Shown here: positions 50,336 through 61,173 of the stretch, one piece after another
Layout: the number at the start of each line of letters is the position of its first letter
Position numbering within the stretch: position 1 is the first letter of the stretch
Assembly (NCBI RefSeq): GCF_001039355.2
Contig: NW_019775662.1
Coordinates: 150,657 to 214,656 of the forward strand
Direction: 5' to 3'
Source: Lingula anatina
Lineage: Eukaryota; Brachiopoda; Lingulata; Lingulida; Lingulidae
DNA length: 64,000 nucleotides
Translations under genes and position numbers: made by a program
The notes under the pieces: generated by a model
The model's input: the letters and a program-made list of their open reading frames with translations, nothing else
Told to the model about the DNA's origin: nothing
Database searches by the model: none

Positions 50336-50384
<49 letters not shown>

Positions 50385-51694
50385 GACATTTTATATGGAT
50401 TTTTTCCAAATCATTTATCATCATTTTTTTCTATTTTGCTGACTGATAAATGAAATGAAAATATTAAAATCGTGTTTTAATAGCCTTTTATTATCTCTTT
50501 GGTGTCATTATGACATAAGTTCATTAATTGAATTCGCCTGTGAAGCAATAAAAAATGCATTGCCTATTTTGAGTCATACACCAACCATTTGAAGTGATAT
50601 TTTGGATCTCCATATTTCCAAGTCTTCTGTAAAAGAGTTACAAGCCCCACAAAGGACCCTCATGTCAGTGTCTAGTCACAGGAACGGTTGCTGTTACGCC
50701 TGACATCGTCTGGCTGCTACCAGGACTCTCAAGCGGCAGTGGATTTTTCGAAATAGGTTTTGAGAGTTTTGTCTGGATTGACATTCCAGGTATCGGTCAA
50801 AACTTGTCCATTTGGTTCAGTTTTATTGTAGGACATGTAGCCCGTGGATTTGGCAAGTAATGACGTACCCACATATTGTCTATGTGGTTCAAATATGGCA
50901 ATTTTGATGACCAATGTAGCTGCTCATTCCCTTGGTTCTGTAAGTTATCTGCTATAAAATGCTCTGTGTGATCCGAAAATCTCATGGGGCAACCTAAATT
51001 TGTCCCAAAGGTACCCCCTATCAAACGATAGTCAAGTGGTTCAGATCAAGTACAAGTACCCAGAAACGGTCATGGTCCCCAATTCATTAGAGAAACAGAC
51101 GACGCTGTTTTGCAGTTTACAGTGGCTTCCTCACAGGTCGTCTTGTATTCTAGCCTGCTAAAACCTGTTAGGTGTTTGCTAAGGGCCTTGAAATACGCGT
51201 TTAAGTGGCAATTTGTCCCTCATTTTTAATTGACTGTGAGGTTTCTGTTTAATTGCAGCAGCATATCCGGAAGGAGACTGGGTCCTGTACCCTGGTGGTA
51301 AGATGTCGATACATTGGATGTGGCCTCTGTGTAGGTACATCGGTCTGGGCATTCCTCTATAAAACTGTGCGGACCGTTCCATGTGACACAATAATCCCCC
51401 TGGCAATATCTCTATTTTTTTGCGCCATTCTGTCACGGGTTTACAGTTCAGTAAAACACTGCTTAACTTATTTTACGTACTGCAAAACCGGTCGCTTGCA
51501 TGCAAAGTTTCAAATCTTTCTGTGCGGTAGATGCCGACATATGGATACTTTTTTGACAGAACCATGCTGCACCAAAGCCAAGCTTTGACCAGCCCAAAGG
51601 AGCACTACCCAATTAAATCACTGCATATTACACAATGTAGCAGTGCAACCTAGGCATATCCTTGAAACTGAAATATTCCATATTAAATGTCAAG

Positions 51695-51729
<35 letters not shown>

Positions 51730-52183
51730 ATAAATAAGCACGAATTGAATACATGTTCCTTGCGCAAGTTTCCTTACGATATCTATACTCGATGTCACTA
51801 TAAGGAATGTGTGGACGGCCCAAAAATGTCACCGTACACGTGCAGAGTGCTCAATTACACTGTGTGGCTGTTTTTCGTTTCAATTTGTTTTTTGCTTGTT
51901 TATCTGTTTGTTTGTTTGTTTGTTGGATTGTATTGTTCTTTGCTTTGTTTTGTTTTGTTTTGTTTTCACCCATCCCATCAAGATAAGATGTATGAAGTCC
52001 ATAACATATATTGCATGCATTCACTTGTTTTTAGGAAGGCAATATACAGGAGGCTGCGGCGAGATTCCTACCAATAACCGCTTAGAGGGATACATAAGAT
52101 GCGTGTATATATTTGATACATTGATTACCACGTCCGAGGCGGCCACAGCCATGGATAAATGTATTGCGCAAGACTACACAGGT

Positions 52184-52225
<42 letters not shown>

Positions 52226-55200
52226 ATGCATGTGTGCACGTTTTGGCATTCACAATGCGTACGTGTGACTAATACCAATTTATTTCCTCGAATACCAATT
52301 TATTCCCCTCTACATGTAGTTAAATAGCGCCATATAACGTCAAATTAGACATTCATTCCTCTGCAAAAGTCACAGTGATGGGTGGAAAGCGGATAAAAAT
52401 GTTCTTTTGAATTTTGTGAATGTAGGCCTATCATTCTTTGATCAAGATGAACTAATCAGTGCAGTAAAACTATTAAATCATGTTCATGGTCAGACTCAGT
52501 AAACCAGTGTGCCAGTGGACCATGTCAAAATGGCGGGACCTGCACAGACGGGCTGTTTTCCTATTCATGTGCCTGCGTTTCTGGATTTAGCGGAACCAGC
52601 TGCGAAAATGGTAGGTAAATTGCACACACACGCACACAAACACGCACGCGCATGTGTTTGACCATTCTTCCAGAGCAAGACAATGAATTCACTCCGCAAA
52701 ACAAGTCTTTGTAAAATAATATAAACAAACATTTTACATGTTAATCAAAGGAACTCGTTATCCAGTGTTGATAATGCAAGCAGGATTGTGCTCTAAAAAA
52801 TAAAAAATGATGTTCTGTCTCTCCAATATCACATCTGTAAGTTATCGCCTGCTGATTTTCATATTACCACTATGCCAGCACTAACGCAACCAACGACCAC
52901 GCAGGCACCAACGACTGAAGCAGCAACTACACAGGCACCAACGACTGAAGCAGCGACTACGCAGGCACCAACGACTGAAGCAGCAACTACGCAGACACCA
53001 ACGACTGAAGCAGCGACTACGCAGGCACCAACGACTGAAGCGGCGACTACACAGGCACCAACGACTGAAGCAGCGACTACGCAGGCACCAACAACACAAG
53101 CAGCCACTACGCAGGCACAGACAACGACCCAGGCCTTCACTACCAGTAACCCAAGTAAGTATTTTATGCTATAACTACGAAGTGTTAATGGATAAAATCA
53201 TAGATCAATCGGAACTTCAACTTGTTGAAAAAATCTTTCTATCGGACTATGCTCCCATGTTAGATTCGTACTGGTTTTGACGTTAACAACAAATCTCTAA
53301 TATTTGACCAAACAAGGTGATGTGCTTCATAGTTTTACATTTTACATTTGGATAAGTGTGAATACAAATCGGCAGCGTGCGGAAACAAAATGTGTTTCCG
53401 ATCGGTGTGATCTTTCTCTGTTGCGCAGTGGAGACAGTTGAGTTATATGCTTAGTGCAGTGCTCATGTTATTTGAGCAAATCTAAAACCAGAGTTACTTT
53501 TTGCAAGTCAATATTTCGGTATCTAATGAGTGTCCGAAATGTCCTTTATAAAAGAAACGTCTTGCAATTGCAGCTGCCCTGCAGTAAAATTCAGTTCGAA
53601 GCTGAGCTTGTGAATACCCGAGCCACGATTATCATTTTAAGTGTACATGTATGTATATGTTTCCTTACTGGAGTTCCCAACGCAATTGTTTTATTTCACA
53701 GACTTACCCCCCTCAGACGGCACTGTCTGTCCGAGCGGCTGGTCCTTTGGACGCCAGTACAGTTGTTATCAGTTGCTATTTGACCGCACTGACCATTACG
53801 ACTACAGAAAGGGCTGCACTGAACTAGGGGGCTACCTCGCTGTGGTGAATTCCCGGGAAGAGCAAGATCATGTCATTCAAATCTTGAACGTAGGCAATTT
53901 CTATCTTTCTACCTCCTTCCCTCCATCTCTCTCTATTCCTCCATTCATCCCCCATTCTCTGTCTCTCTCTTTCTTTCCTCTCCGCGTCTGAGTGTTATAT
54001 TTCTTCATTTGTAAAATACTTCACCTGTTGTCGCCGTGTGTAAATTAAGTCATCTTTTCGTTCACGTGATATATGTTAGTCTACCGCCTTCGCTAGAGCG
54101 TATAAATAGTTTAGCTTTCAGATCAATGAATAATTTAATATCTTTGTTGGATTTCTAGAATTTTTCTTCTCATTGCCTATTTTGTCTAACGATTGTAAAA
54201 AAGAAACTGGCTTGGATGGCTCAGGATAAAAAAATGATTGAGTCGATTGACAGGATCGCACACGCACGCACACACGCACGCACGTTGAAACATGTATACG
54301 CAAACATACATTGTAGACAAGTTCACAGAAATAGTGATTTTTAAGAACATGTTTAGTTGTCTACAGTAATGCAACAAAAGCGTCATTCCTGATACCAATC
54401 CCATGCACACTAATCACACACACAAGTTTAATATAGAACGTGTTGTTTTCAGTATAATACATCAACAAGCGACGTGATATCAGGGATGTTCGACCCATCC
54501 TATAGCCTGGTATATACTGGAGAAGACGGCTCCTATCTGTCGTACTCTTACTGGGATGCCGGAAACCCGGACACCAGTGGGCTGAAGACACGGGTGCTGT
54601 TTAACAAGACCTCCAACTTCAGCTGGATTAATGCAGAGATGAGTGGGGGACCTAATAGAGCTCTTTGTGAAATCAACGGCGGTATGTATGCACCTCTTTC
54701 TCGGGACTTTAAGGTATTTTTACTTTTCACTTCTGTCTACTGGATTGGACCCAAATTTAACAAATTTTCATTTCCACATACAAAATAAATAGATAGATTT
54801 AAGTAAAATAAAATAAAATAATAAAACAAATTGAAAAAAATATAAATTTAATTAGATAAAAATAAGAATGGAACCCTTTGAAATTAATGACTGCAACCTT
54901 GTCTGTTTTTCTAGGATTTGACGGCTGTTTCAATAATCCAACAACCTACCGAGTCAAAGTATCGCATGCTCGGCTCATGAACAGCCTTCAGTGTATAGAG
55001 TACTGCCGTGGTCAGGACATCCCCAAGGCTGCAGTGTCCGGTGCAGACTGCTACTGTGTGGTCAGTCAACCAACTGGGAAGCAGTCCCCAAGTGATTGTG
55101 CCTTAGGTTGCCCTTACAACCCCGTCCAGCATTGTGGAGGAACCAATAAGGCCAATGTTTATTCTGTCTGTAAGTAAGCTCAGACGAAATTGATAAGCTG

Positions 55201-58200
55201 ATTAATTAACGAGCAGCAAGTCTCTGTAAACAATTAAATATTACAACGAATTATGCCATAATACGGCTATGGTTACAAACACATTATCTACAACTTAAGA
55301 AACTTCAGTTTTCTCAGTTATTTGATATATATACATCAATTTTCAGCGTTCTACTACTCCCGTGCTGCGTCCTGCATGCATCTTGCTGAACAAGGTGTTT
55401 TAACAGAGGGAACGTATTGGGTTCAGGAAGAGGCAGGACAAACATCTAAAAAAGTTCAATGCAATAATAAAGGTAATTACTTCACAATTAGCAAAACTTA
55501 TGAACTTATTTCCATGCATGTGAAAAACCTTATATTCGTGAATCTGATATTTGGCCCCACATCTTTGCGATAACCATCGGGTTTAGAGGAATTGTCGCAC
55601 CTCATTTACAACATTATACATTATTAGCCCAGCACTTAAAAATACATCATTGGATAAGACTTTCTACCATTTAATTTAATAGATTAATGATTATGATATT
55701 ATTCTTGAATTAAACATTGATCCACATATTGTCTTTAAAATAACCACATTTTAAGATAACCACCTGACCATGTTACATCATTGACGATAACATTGTTTAG
55801 GTCCATGCCATACGCCTCTGATGCACTTTTACGACAACACCTTAACAATTACGACATCAACGACATCCAGCGATGCCAACTATACAGCAAGCAACGCATT
55901 GTAAGTAAAACTACATATATTGTCTTTCAAAATATACATAGGGTTTTTATTGCCATTTCCCTTTTGCTTAAATAAGCTTTACTCTTGCAAAGAAAATTAA
56001 AAACTAATACGTACACCTATGTACCGTTAGATAAATTCAAATGATTTGTTAGTTAGTTAGACATTATTCCGAACATACTTAGGCTTGAGTTTAAACATCC
56101 TCATGGCAGCACCCAAATATGACTACCCTTTCTGAACTGATTGGCTATTGATTGTGACGTCACAGTACTTTGGATATTCCAGCCTCTATGGTGTGTTTGG
56201 TGTCGGTTTTGACACGGGAGATACCAACCCCTGGATCCAAGTGTCGTTCAGCGAACTCTTCATATTTACAGGCATCGCGACTCAAGGTAAAATGCAAATG
56301 TTATCAAATATTTCCGACATAGTTTTAAGTCTAAATAAAGTTTCAAGCTGTCAAAATAAGAAAGATGCTACCTCAGTCCTGTCACTTTTATGCCTGAATC
56401 CTGGCTTGTTGTAATACATGCACATGTATTATTAGATTCTTCTTTACTTCGGGACATTTGAGCTGCGCCAGAAAATAGTCATTGAATAAGGTACATATGG
56501 TGGTCATTGTATTGAAACAGGTGCCAAAGATGTCGACAATATGCAGTGGGTTGGAGGCTACTCCATCGGCTACAGTGAAGACGGTATGAACTGGACACAT
56601 TACGACAACGGCAACCAGGTGACTATATACAAGTACAAGTTTATATATATATAGGTTTCGTGGAGACCGTGTATTAGGTCGCGTTTCCAATCAAACTAAC
56701 GGTCAACGTAGATTGATCTAACTCTGTAGGGACTCTTGCTGAATGCAATCAGATGCAATTTAATTTTGATTCCATTTAATGAGAGTCACGCAGTATTTTT
56801 TTTTATTTCTTTTATAGTTGGCCGGCAACACAGATTTCAACAAAGTGGTACTTAATACCTTTAAGTACCCTTTCTTGGCTCAGCATGTTCGCTTGTATCC
56901 CAACACCTCGACCTGCCACAACAACTGCAGTCTACGCATGGAGATGTATGGGTGCAAGTACAGTTCCTTTGACCGTAAGTACTGTGTAGTTGTTTGCTTA
57001 TATGTTATCGCTTCAGTTTCTACAGTAATACATGTATATGAAGAACCATGCAGTTTGTATTTTTTCTTTTAATCGAGTTTTGCTTCATTATTACATGTAT
57101 GTGTTACTGATTTCTATCATAAACTCACTTTCTATCATAAACCCACAACTTCCATGTTTCTGCCAATAAATCATTTTTTCCATAGATGGCGACTATTACG
57201 TTGGGTGTATCGTTGAGACGATGGACCCAAACCTAAGTCCTGTCATGGAACGGGTTATATCAACAAACTGTGGAACACCTGCCGCCTGTGTCGACTTATG
57301 CAGAGACAATGGGTATCTTTATGCTGGTCTGAGTGGAGGTAAGATACTAATAAATTACAATAAGTCAATGGGAAATGTACATTTATTGAATAATAAACAC
57401 CGGGTCGTGTTCATGCATGTTGGTTTAAATAAAGAGGCTAAGAACTGGACAGTGTGGGATGATACACGTAGCTTTCGATGCCTTACAAAACACTTTTTTT
57501 AACGAATTTGCGCGCTTGAAAAAAAGAATAAGCAAATGAAATGTGGCTTGTTGCTCTCTTCAGTGGTGGTAGTTTAGAAATATATAAATAAAGCAAAGAG
57601 GAATTGAAAAAATAAAAATACAGACTACGGTTCGTGCGTCAAGGACCGATATTAGTTTCTATTCCAAAGCATTTTTAATGATTCACTCTAAAGTGCACAG
57701 AAACCCCATACAGGTATAGAAACCAATTAGTAATGTAGATGTGATATGGTATGGTATGACGTGCTAGCGAAAATGTTACTGCATTTAACAAGCTTCATCG
57801 TCACCTGACGGCTTGACCTTATTTTCTTGACAGACAACTGCTCCTGTTCCAACAGCGTGGACAAATACGGTCGTTCTTCGCACTCGTACTGTCACATAAC
57901 GTGCTCTGGCGATTCCAGCGCCTTTTGTGGAGGGCACTACCGTTATTCTGTATGGAGGACGTGGGGTAAGATGATAAACTAGGTGCCATATCAATGAACT
58001 CAACGTAGTTTCCGTCTTGGGAGTTCAATCCCTTAGTAAGTTTTTCTTAAAAGTAAGTAAAATCGTTGCTAAAGAAATGGATATAAATAATGATTGAGGT
58101 GATTCCACCATTTTTACTGGATAGGGCCAGAACACCGTCCTTCGGTCGTTCCAGCAGGTCATCCCGCAGGTGCTTCTGTAGTATTTCCTAGTAGTTCATC

Positions 58201-59344
58201 ATTTGGTAACAGATTAGTACCATTCATAATGGTAGCTGAATAAATAAGACAGGAAATAGTATCGGGTGTTAACATGGAAATAGAAGCCTATCGGGTGTTA
58301 AGAAATGGTAAACCTAATAAAGATAAGACTTAAGACTATCAAATGATCATTATTGATGTCATTTTTGAGAAGCCAAAATCTCCTTGGTATTTTTCAGATG
58401 TACGTTGCCCCGCAGTGCCATTAGTGGGCAATGCCTCGGCCTCCACCTCAAACAGGGAGCACAATGTCAAGGTCACGTACAGTTGCCTGCCAGGCTTTCA
58501 CTGGCCATCGGGAACTCTGGAGGAACACAAATCAATCACCTGTCAAGTCAATAACTGGACAGCCACACCCCCTGCTTGTGAAGGTGAAGGATTGAAACAT
58601 ACATTGTATCTATACTCACGGTTCTAAACATAAAAAAAATGAAGATGGATATTTAACACGCTTTCATTACGTCATTAAAGTTGCTTAATGTTTATTCACA
58701 GGATTTTGCAGATATTTGTTTTTTTCAATTGTGAACAGCTATTTTAGTGAAATAATTTATCATTATCTGCTAGTCGCACAGTGTACTGGGAACCCGCAGA
58801 CTGTCTCCAACGCCACCTTGACGCAGTCTGGCAACAGCTACCTAGATGTCGCCACATACACGTGTATAGAGAACCACGCCTTCCAGGATGGAACGACAAC
58901 GAAGCAGGCGTCTTGCTTGAGTAACGGGCAGTGGGATAACAGCGTCCCATCTGCCTGCATTCGTAAGTGCATTTAAAGACAGCGCGTGCATTATTAGACT
59001 TTATCATTAAAAATCTGTTAATTGTATTAACCAGTAATTACTGTCCATACATGTACAACCTATCTACGGGGTACCTTCAGTATATCCTAATTCCAAGATA
59101 TACCTGTATGTAGTATTTAAGAAGGTAATTCCATCCTTTAATCGTTTTCACCTTTCAACAGGCCCCCAGTGCCCGGCGGTGTCCAGCAGCCTTTCTTACA
59201 CCACGGCCAACTCGAGTGACCACGAGGCGGGGGCGGCGGTGAGGTACGAGTGCTCTCCAAATTCCACATTCAGTGATGGGAGCTCGGAGAGGACACGTCG
59301 TTGCCTCGTGTCCGGACACTGGGACAGTACGGAGGAGGCGTGTG
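43598..59344 (+). CDS. Large secreted mosaic protein: LamG-like, EGF, Thr-rich, C-type lectin, WSC, F5/8C, WSC, three sushi domains (3' end not found)
   Basis: Exons: 43598-43655, 45842-46048, 47847-48008, 48505-48666, (50682-50756), 51259-51297, 52035-52181, 52494-52610, 52879-53154, 53702-53889, 54453-54681, 54915-55169, 55347-55472, 55801-55900, 56166-56286, 56521-56618, 56818-56974, 57186-57338, 57834-57965, 58398-58583, 58774-58962, 59162-59344; about 1120 residues. Order: signal peptide ([18 protein letters not shown]); LamG/ConA-like domain ([20 protein letters not shown] to [10 protein letters not shown]); six-Cys [13 protein letters not shown] repeats; a C-type lectin fold ([14 protein letters not shown] to ALCEI) lacking the EPN/WND calcium motifs; WSC (GFDGCF to HCGG); a linker; discoidin F5/8C (CHTPLM to YGCKY); a second WSC; three four-Cys sushi domains. 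Nearly all introns are phase 1, as in exon-shuffled extracellular proteins. Probably a sugar- or surface-binding secreted or membrane protein. One junction (55900/56166) is out of phase by 1 nt. No TM or final stop is assigned; reading on past 59344 gives a stop at 59404-59406. Confidence 0.85.
43880..43927. other. Assembly gap (48 N) between matching C/A homopolymers
   Basis: Both sides of the gap carry a run of C followed by a run of A (43857-43879 and 43928-43952). Confidence 0.97.
44832..45040. mobile_element. Degraded, inverted copy of the TTAA-type MITE
   Basis: Contains ATAATAACTCTTCGTTTTGG, CTCTTAAGAGATTTTAAC and an AAAGTTAATCC block, matching the reverse complement of 15515-15863 in part. 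The far end is not recognisable. It lies in intron 1 of the mosaic gene. Confidence 0.5.
46412..46641. mobile_element. MITE with CAGGGGCGGATT / AATCCGCCACTG termini
   Basis: About 230 bp beginning CAGGGGCGGATTCAAGATTA and ending CCCCAATCCGCCACTG, a CAGNGGCGGAT terminal inverted repeat of the type common in hAT-like MITEs. The interior is G-rich on one side and C-rich on the other. Flanks AACAGC and AACACC may be a diverged target duplication. Confidence 0.65.
48667..50338. mobile_element. Tc1/mariner-derived inverted-repeat element (two head-to-head arms)
   Basis: Starts TACAGCATTGGTCAAAAAGG directly after the exon ending at 48666 and ends in the reverse complement of the same sequence (TAGCATTGGTCAAAAAGG) at 50338. 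The TA termini and TACAG start are Tc1-like. The two arms match for at least 500 bp and more weakly to the centre near 49500. On the minus strand the left arm reads [17 protein letters not shown] and, after a short gap, [18 protein letters not shown], the catalytic C-terminal signature of a Tc1/mariner DDE transposase. The plus strand of the right arm gives a broken version with stops. No intact transposase exists. The 186-codon plus frame at 49092-49652 is antisense to it. Confidence 0.85.
50338..50381. repeat. (AG)n microsatellite abutting the Tc1-like element
   Basis: About 21 AG units immediately after the terminal TA of the element. Confidence 0.93.
50682..50756 (+). CDS. Candidate extra exon of the mosaic gene
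   Basis: 75 bp, phase 1 to 1, encoding [20 protein letters not shown] and GFFEI in frame with its neighbours. The acceptor TCTAGTCACAG is fair; the donor GTTTTG is weak. The LamG-like domain reads well without it (DIIIG joined to [14 protein letters not shown]), so it could be alternative, skipped or a chance open stretch. Confidence 0.4.
   Translation, partial: ERLLLRLTSSGCYQDSQAAVDFSK
51698..51727. repeat. (TG)n microsatellite
   Basis: About 14 TG units in an intron of the mosaic gene. Confidence 0.92.
52187..52222. repeat. (TC)n microsatellite next to a donor site
   Basis: About 17 TC units starting 5 bp after the donor at 52182. Confidence 0.92.
52904..53110 (+). repeat. Coding minisatellite: 30-bp unit encoding [10 protein letters not shown]
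   Basis: About seven tandem units inside exon 52879-53154 of the mosaic gene, giving a Thr-rich, mucin-like linker between the EGF and C-type lectin domains. It is likely O-glycosylated. The unit is a multiple of 3, so length changes keep the frame. The antisense frame here (Val/Ala/Cys-rich) is a shadow. Confidence 0.92.
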
Positions 59345-60780
59345 GTAAGGGTCACTGTGAGTTGACACCGCACCAGTATGGTGGGTGGGCTAAGGTGTGT
59401 AATTAAATTTAACTTATCAACACGATGATTATAATGAATCATTTGAGGAATTCAGTTCCTCATCATTAAATAACTTAACAAGGCTGATGGCTACGACAAA
59501 AAAGGTAGGTAAATTTTCCAAATCCATAGAGCTAAACTATTTGCCTGAAAATTCTGTCATTTTTATTCTTTCATTATTCTTTGTCTTATTTTACGGTTTA
59601 AGTTGTTCTTACTGCTTTCCGGTGTTTCGTTGTATTTGGGATGAGAGAGACAGAGAGAGAGGGAGATGTGAAGAGACATAGAGGGAGAGGAAGAGATAGA
59701 GAGGAGGAGAGGGAGAAAGAGAGCATTTACTTTGATTGAGCAGTGTTGTGCGTCAGAAAATGTGGTCGTTTCATAGCTGGATCCAGCTTAAAAGAAAACA
59801 ACAGGAAATGTAACCTGTTCGGGTTTCTGGGTAACATGATCTTACAGGCAGAAATTTGGGGGAATATTTCCCAATTTGCTGAGTATTAAGTCCCATTGAA
59901 AGTCAAACTCCTTGAACTTCCTCGAAGAGGAAGTATCAGTTGCCCAAGCAGAGTTGGGTGAAACTGCGAGTGCTACTGCTACTGCAAGACCCGATGATAA
60001 ACTGATGATAAACTGAAGACATCTGCATACAGGAAAAGGGAGCTTTCAAGGGTAAGTAAAACAGCCGTTCATATCAGTACATATATTGTTAAGAAATAAG
60101 AGACATGACGAGTAGCAAAATAATTATACGCTTTACATGTACACACTACGGTTTGAGCGAGCCTGTAAACAGTCCCCGTCCCCTAACATTTATAACTTGC
60201 CCATGGCAGTGCTAATAATGATATTGTCTCTTAATTTGAAACATTTGAACAGATAAACATTTTACTTAAAATATCGTATTCTTATTTTTTATATTTTCAA
60301 ATGTTGCAATAGAATGAAATGGAGCTGTCCATTTCCCAGGTTCAGAGCAAAGAAACCATACAAGCTATATGACTGATGTTCAATAGAAAGGATCTGGAGA
60401 AGATCATATGGAATGTACAGATTTGTTATATACCTTTGGTGAGTTCTTGATATATAAATGATATATAGTTTAAGGAGCATTTGATAGATTTTTAATGTAA
60501 AATCATGTTTTTCAATAATGCAACTCATTTTAATTAAAATGTTTTATCATTATTAGATTATTTCAGTAATATATCTTTTCTAGAAAACCATGTGAAAAAA
60601 TATCCAATTTGTAACTAGCTATTGTCGTAAGATATGTTAAAAAGAAACTGACATCGAAAACATTTTTACAGTGTTCATGACTAGATTGATATAATTTTGT
60701 TGATATTTGAATATATAAATGCCTTTTTAAGGACTGCTGCTTATGAGAGCATTTGTACTTTGTTGTGAAGAGTGGTTACA
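59345..60780. other. Region after the last recognised sushi exon, no intact gene
   Basis: Contains a purine-rich (GAGA) tract at about 59645-59720. Segments ending in donor-like sites (near 60051 and 60438) could be non-coding exons, but no reading frame supports them. The 3' end of the mosaic gene may be here or beyond the window. Confidence 0.45.
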
Positions 60781-61173
60781 GATATAAAAGAAAATCAGCC
60801 TAGGAGAAAAAACTTCCTGTTTGGAAGACTTCCATTCAGTTGTAAACCATTTTACACCTACAATGTACAGGTTTTCATATGGAGTGCACAGCAGGTTTGT
60901 AGCTGTATTAAACAGTACTCTATACCTAAAATTAATATGATAAAGCTATAACAGTGAATGCTAGCACACAAATGTATTACTCTTGATTTTTGTAATTCAG
61001 CATATTTGTCATACAGTTAATTAAAACGTTTTTATTCAGGTTGCTTTTAGCAGAATGCAACATAATTGGAATGGACAAAGAGATCCGGACTTTACCAAGG
61101 ATGGAGACCAGCTAAATTCAAAAAGGACAACTACACTGTCCAAGATATGCCTGTGTTTTGCATATTAGCAGTA
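60781..61173 (+). pseudogene. Decayed coding-like segments, probably from a repeat-associated protein family
   Basis: At about 60799-60894 one frame reads LGEKTSCLEDFHSVVNHFTP then TMYRFSYGVHSR and meets a donor-like site. After an acceptor (TTTATTCAG) at 61040 the next segment reads MQHNWNGQRDPDFTKDGDQ, then continues in a shifted frame as AKFKKDNYTVQDM, ending at a donor (GTAGGT, 61174). The pattern (E.FHS..N.F.P.M..FSY then H.N.N..R then FKK..YTV) resembles, from memory, a protein type often repeated in invertebrate genomes. The frameshift and missing ends make it a relic. The assignment is tentative. Confidence 0.35.

Noticed and set aside
52859-53140. Minus-strand Val/Ala/Cys-rich frames
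   Set aside because: Antisense shadow of the [10 protein letters not shown] coding repeat.
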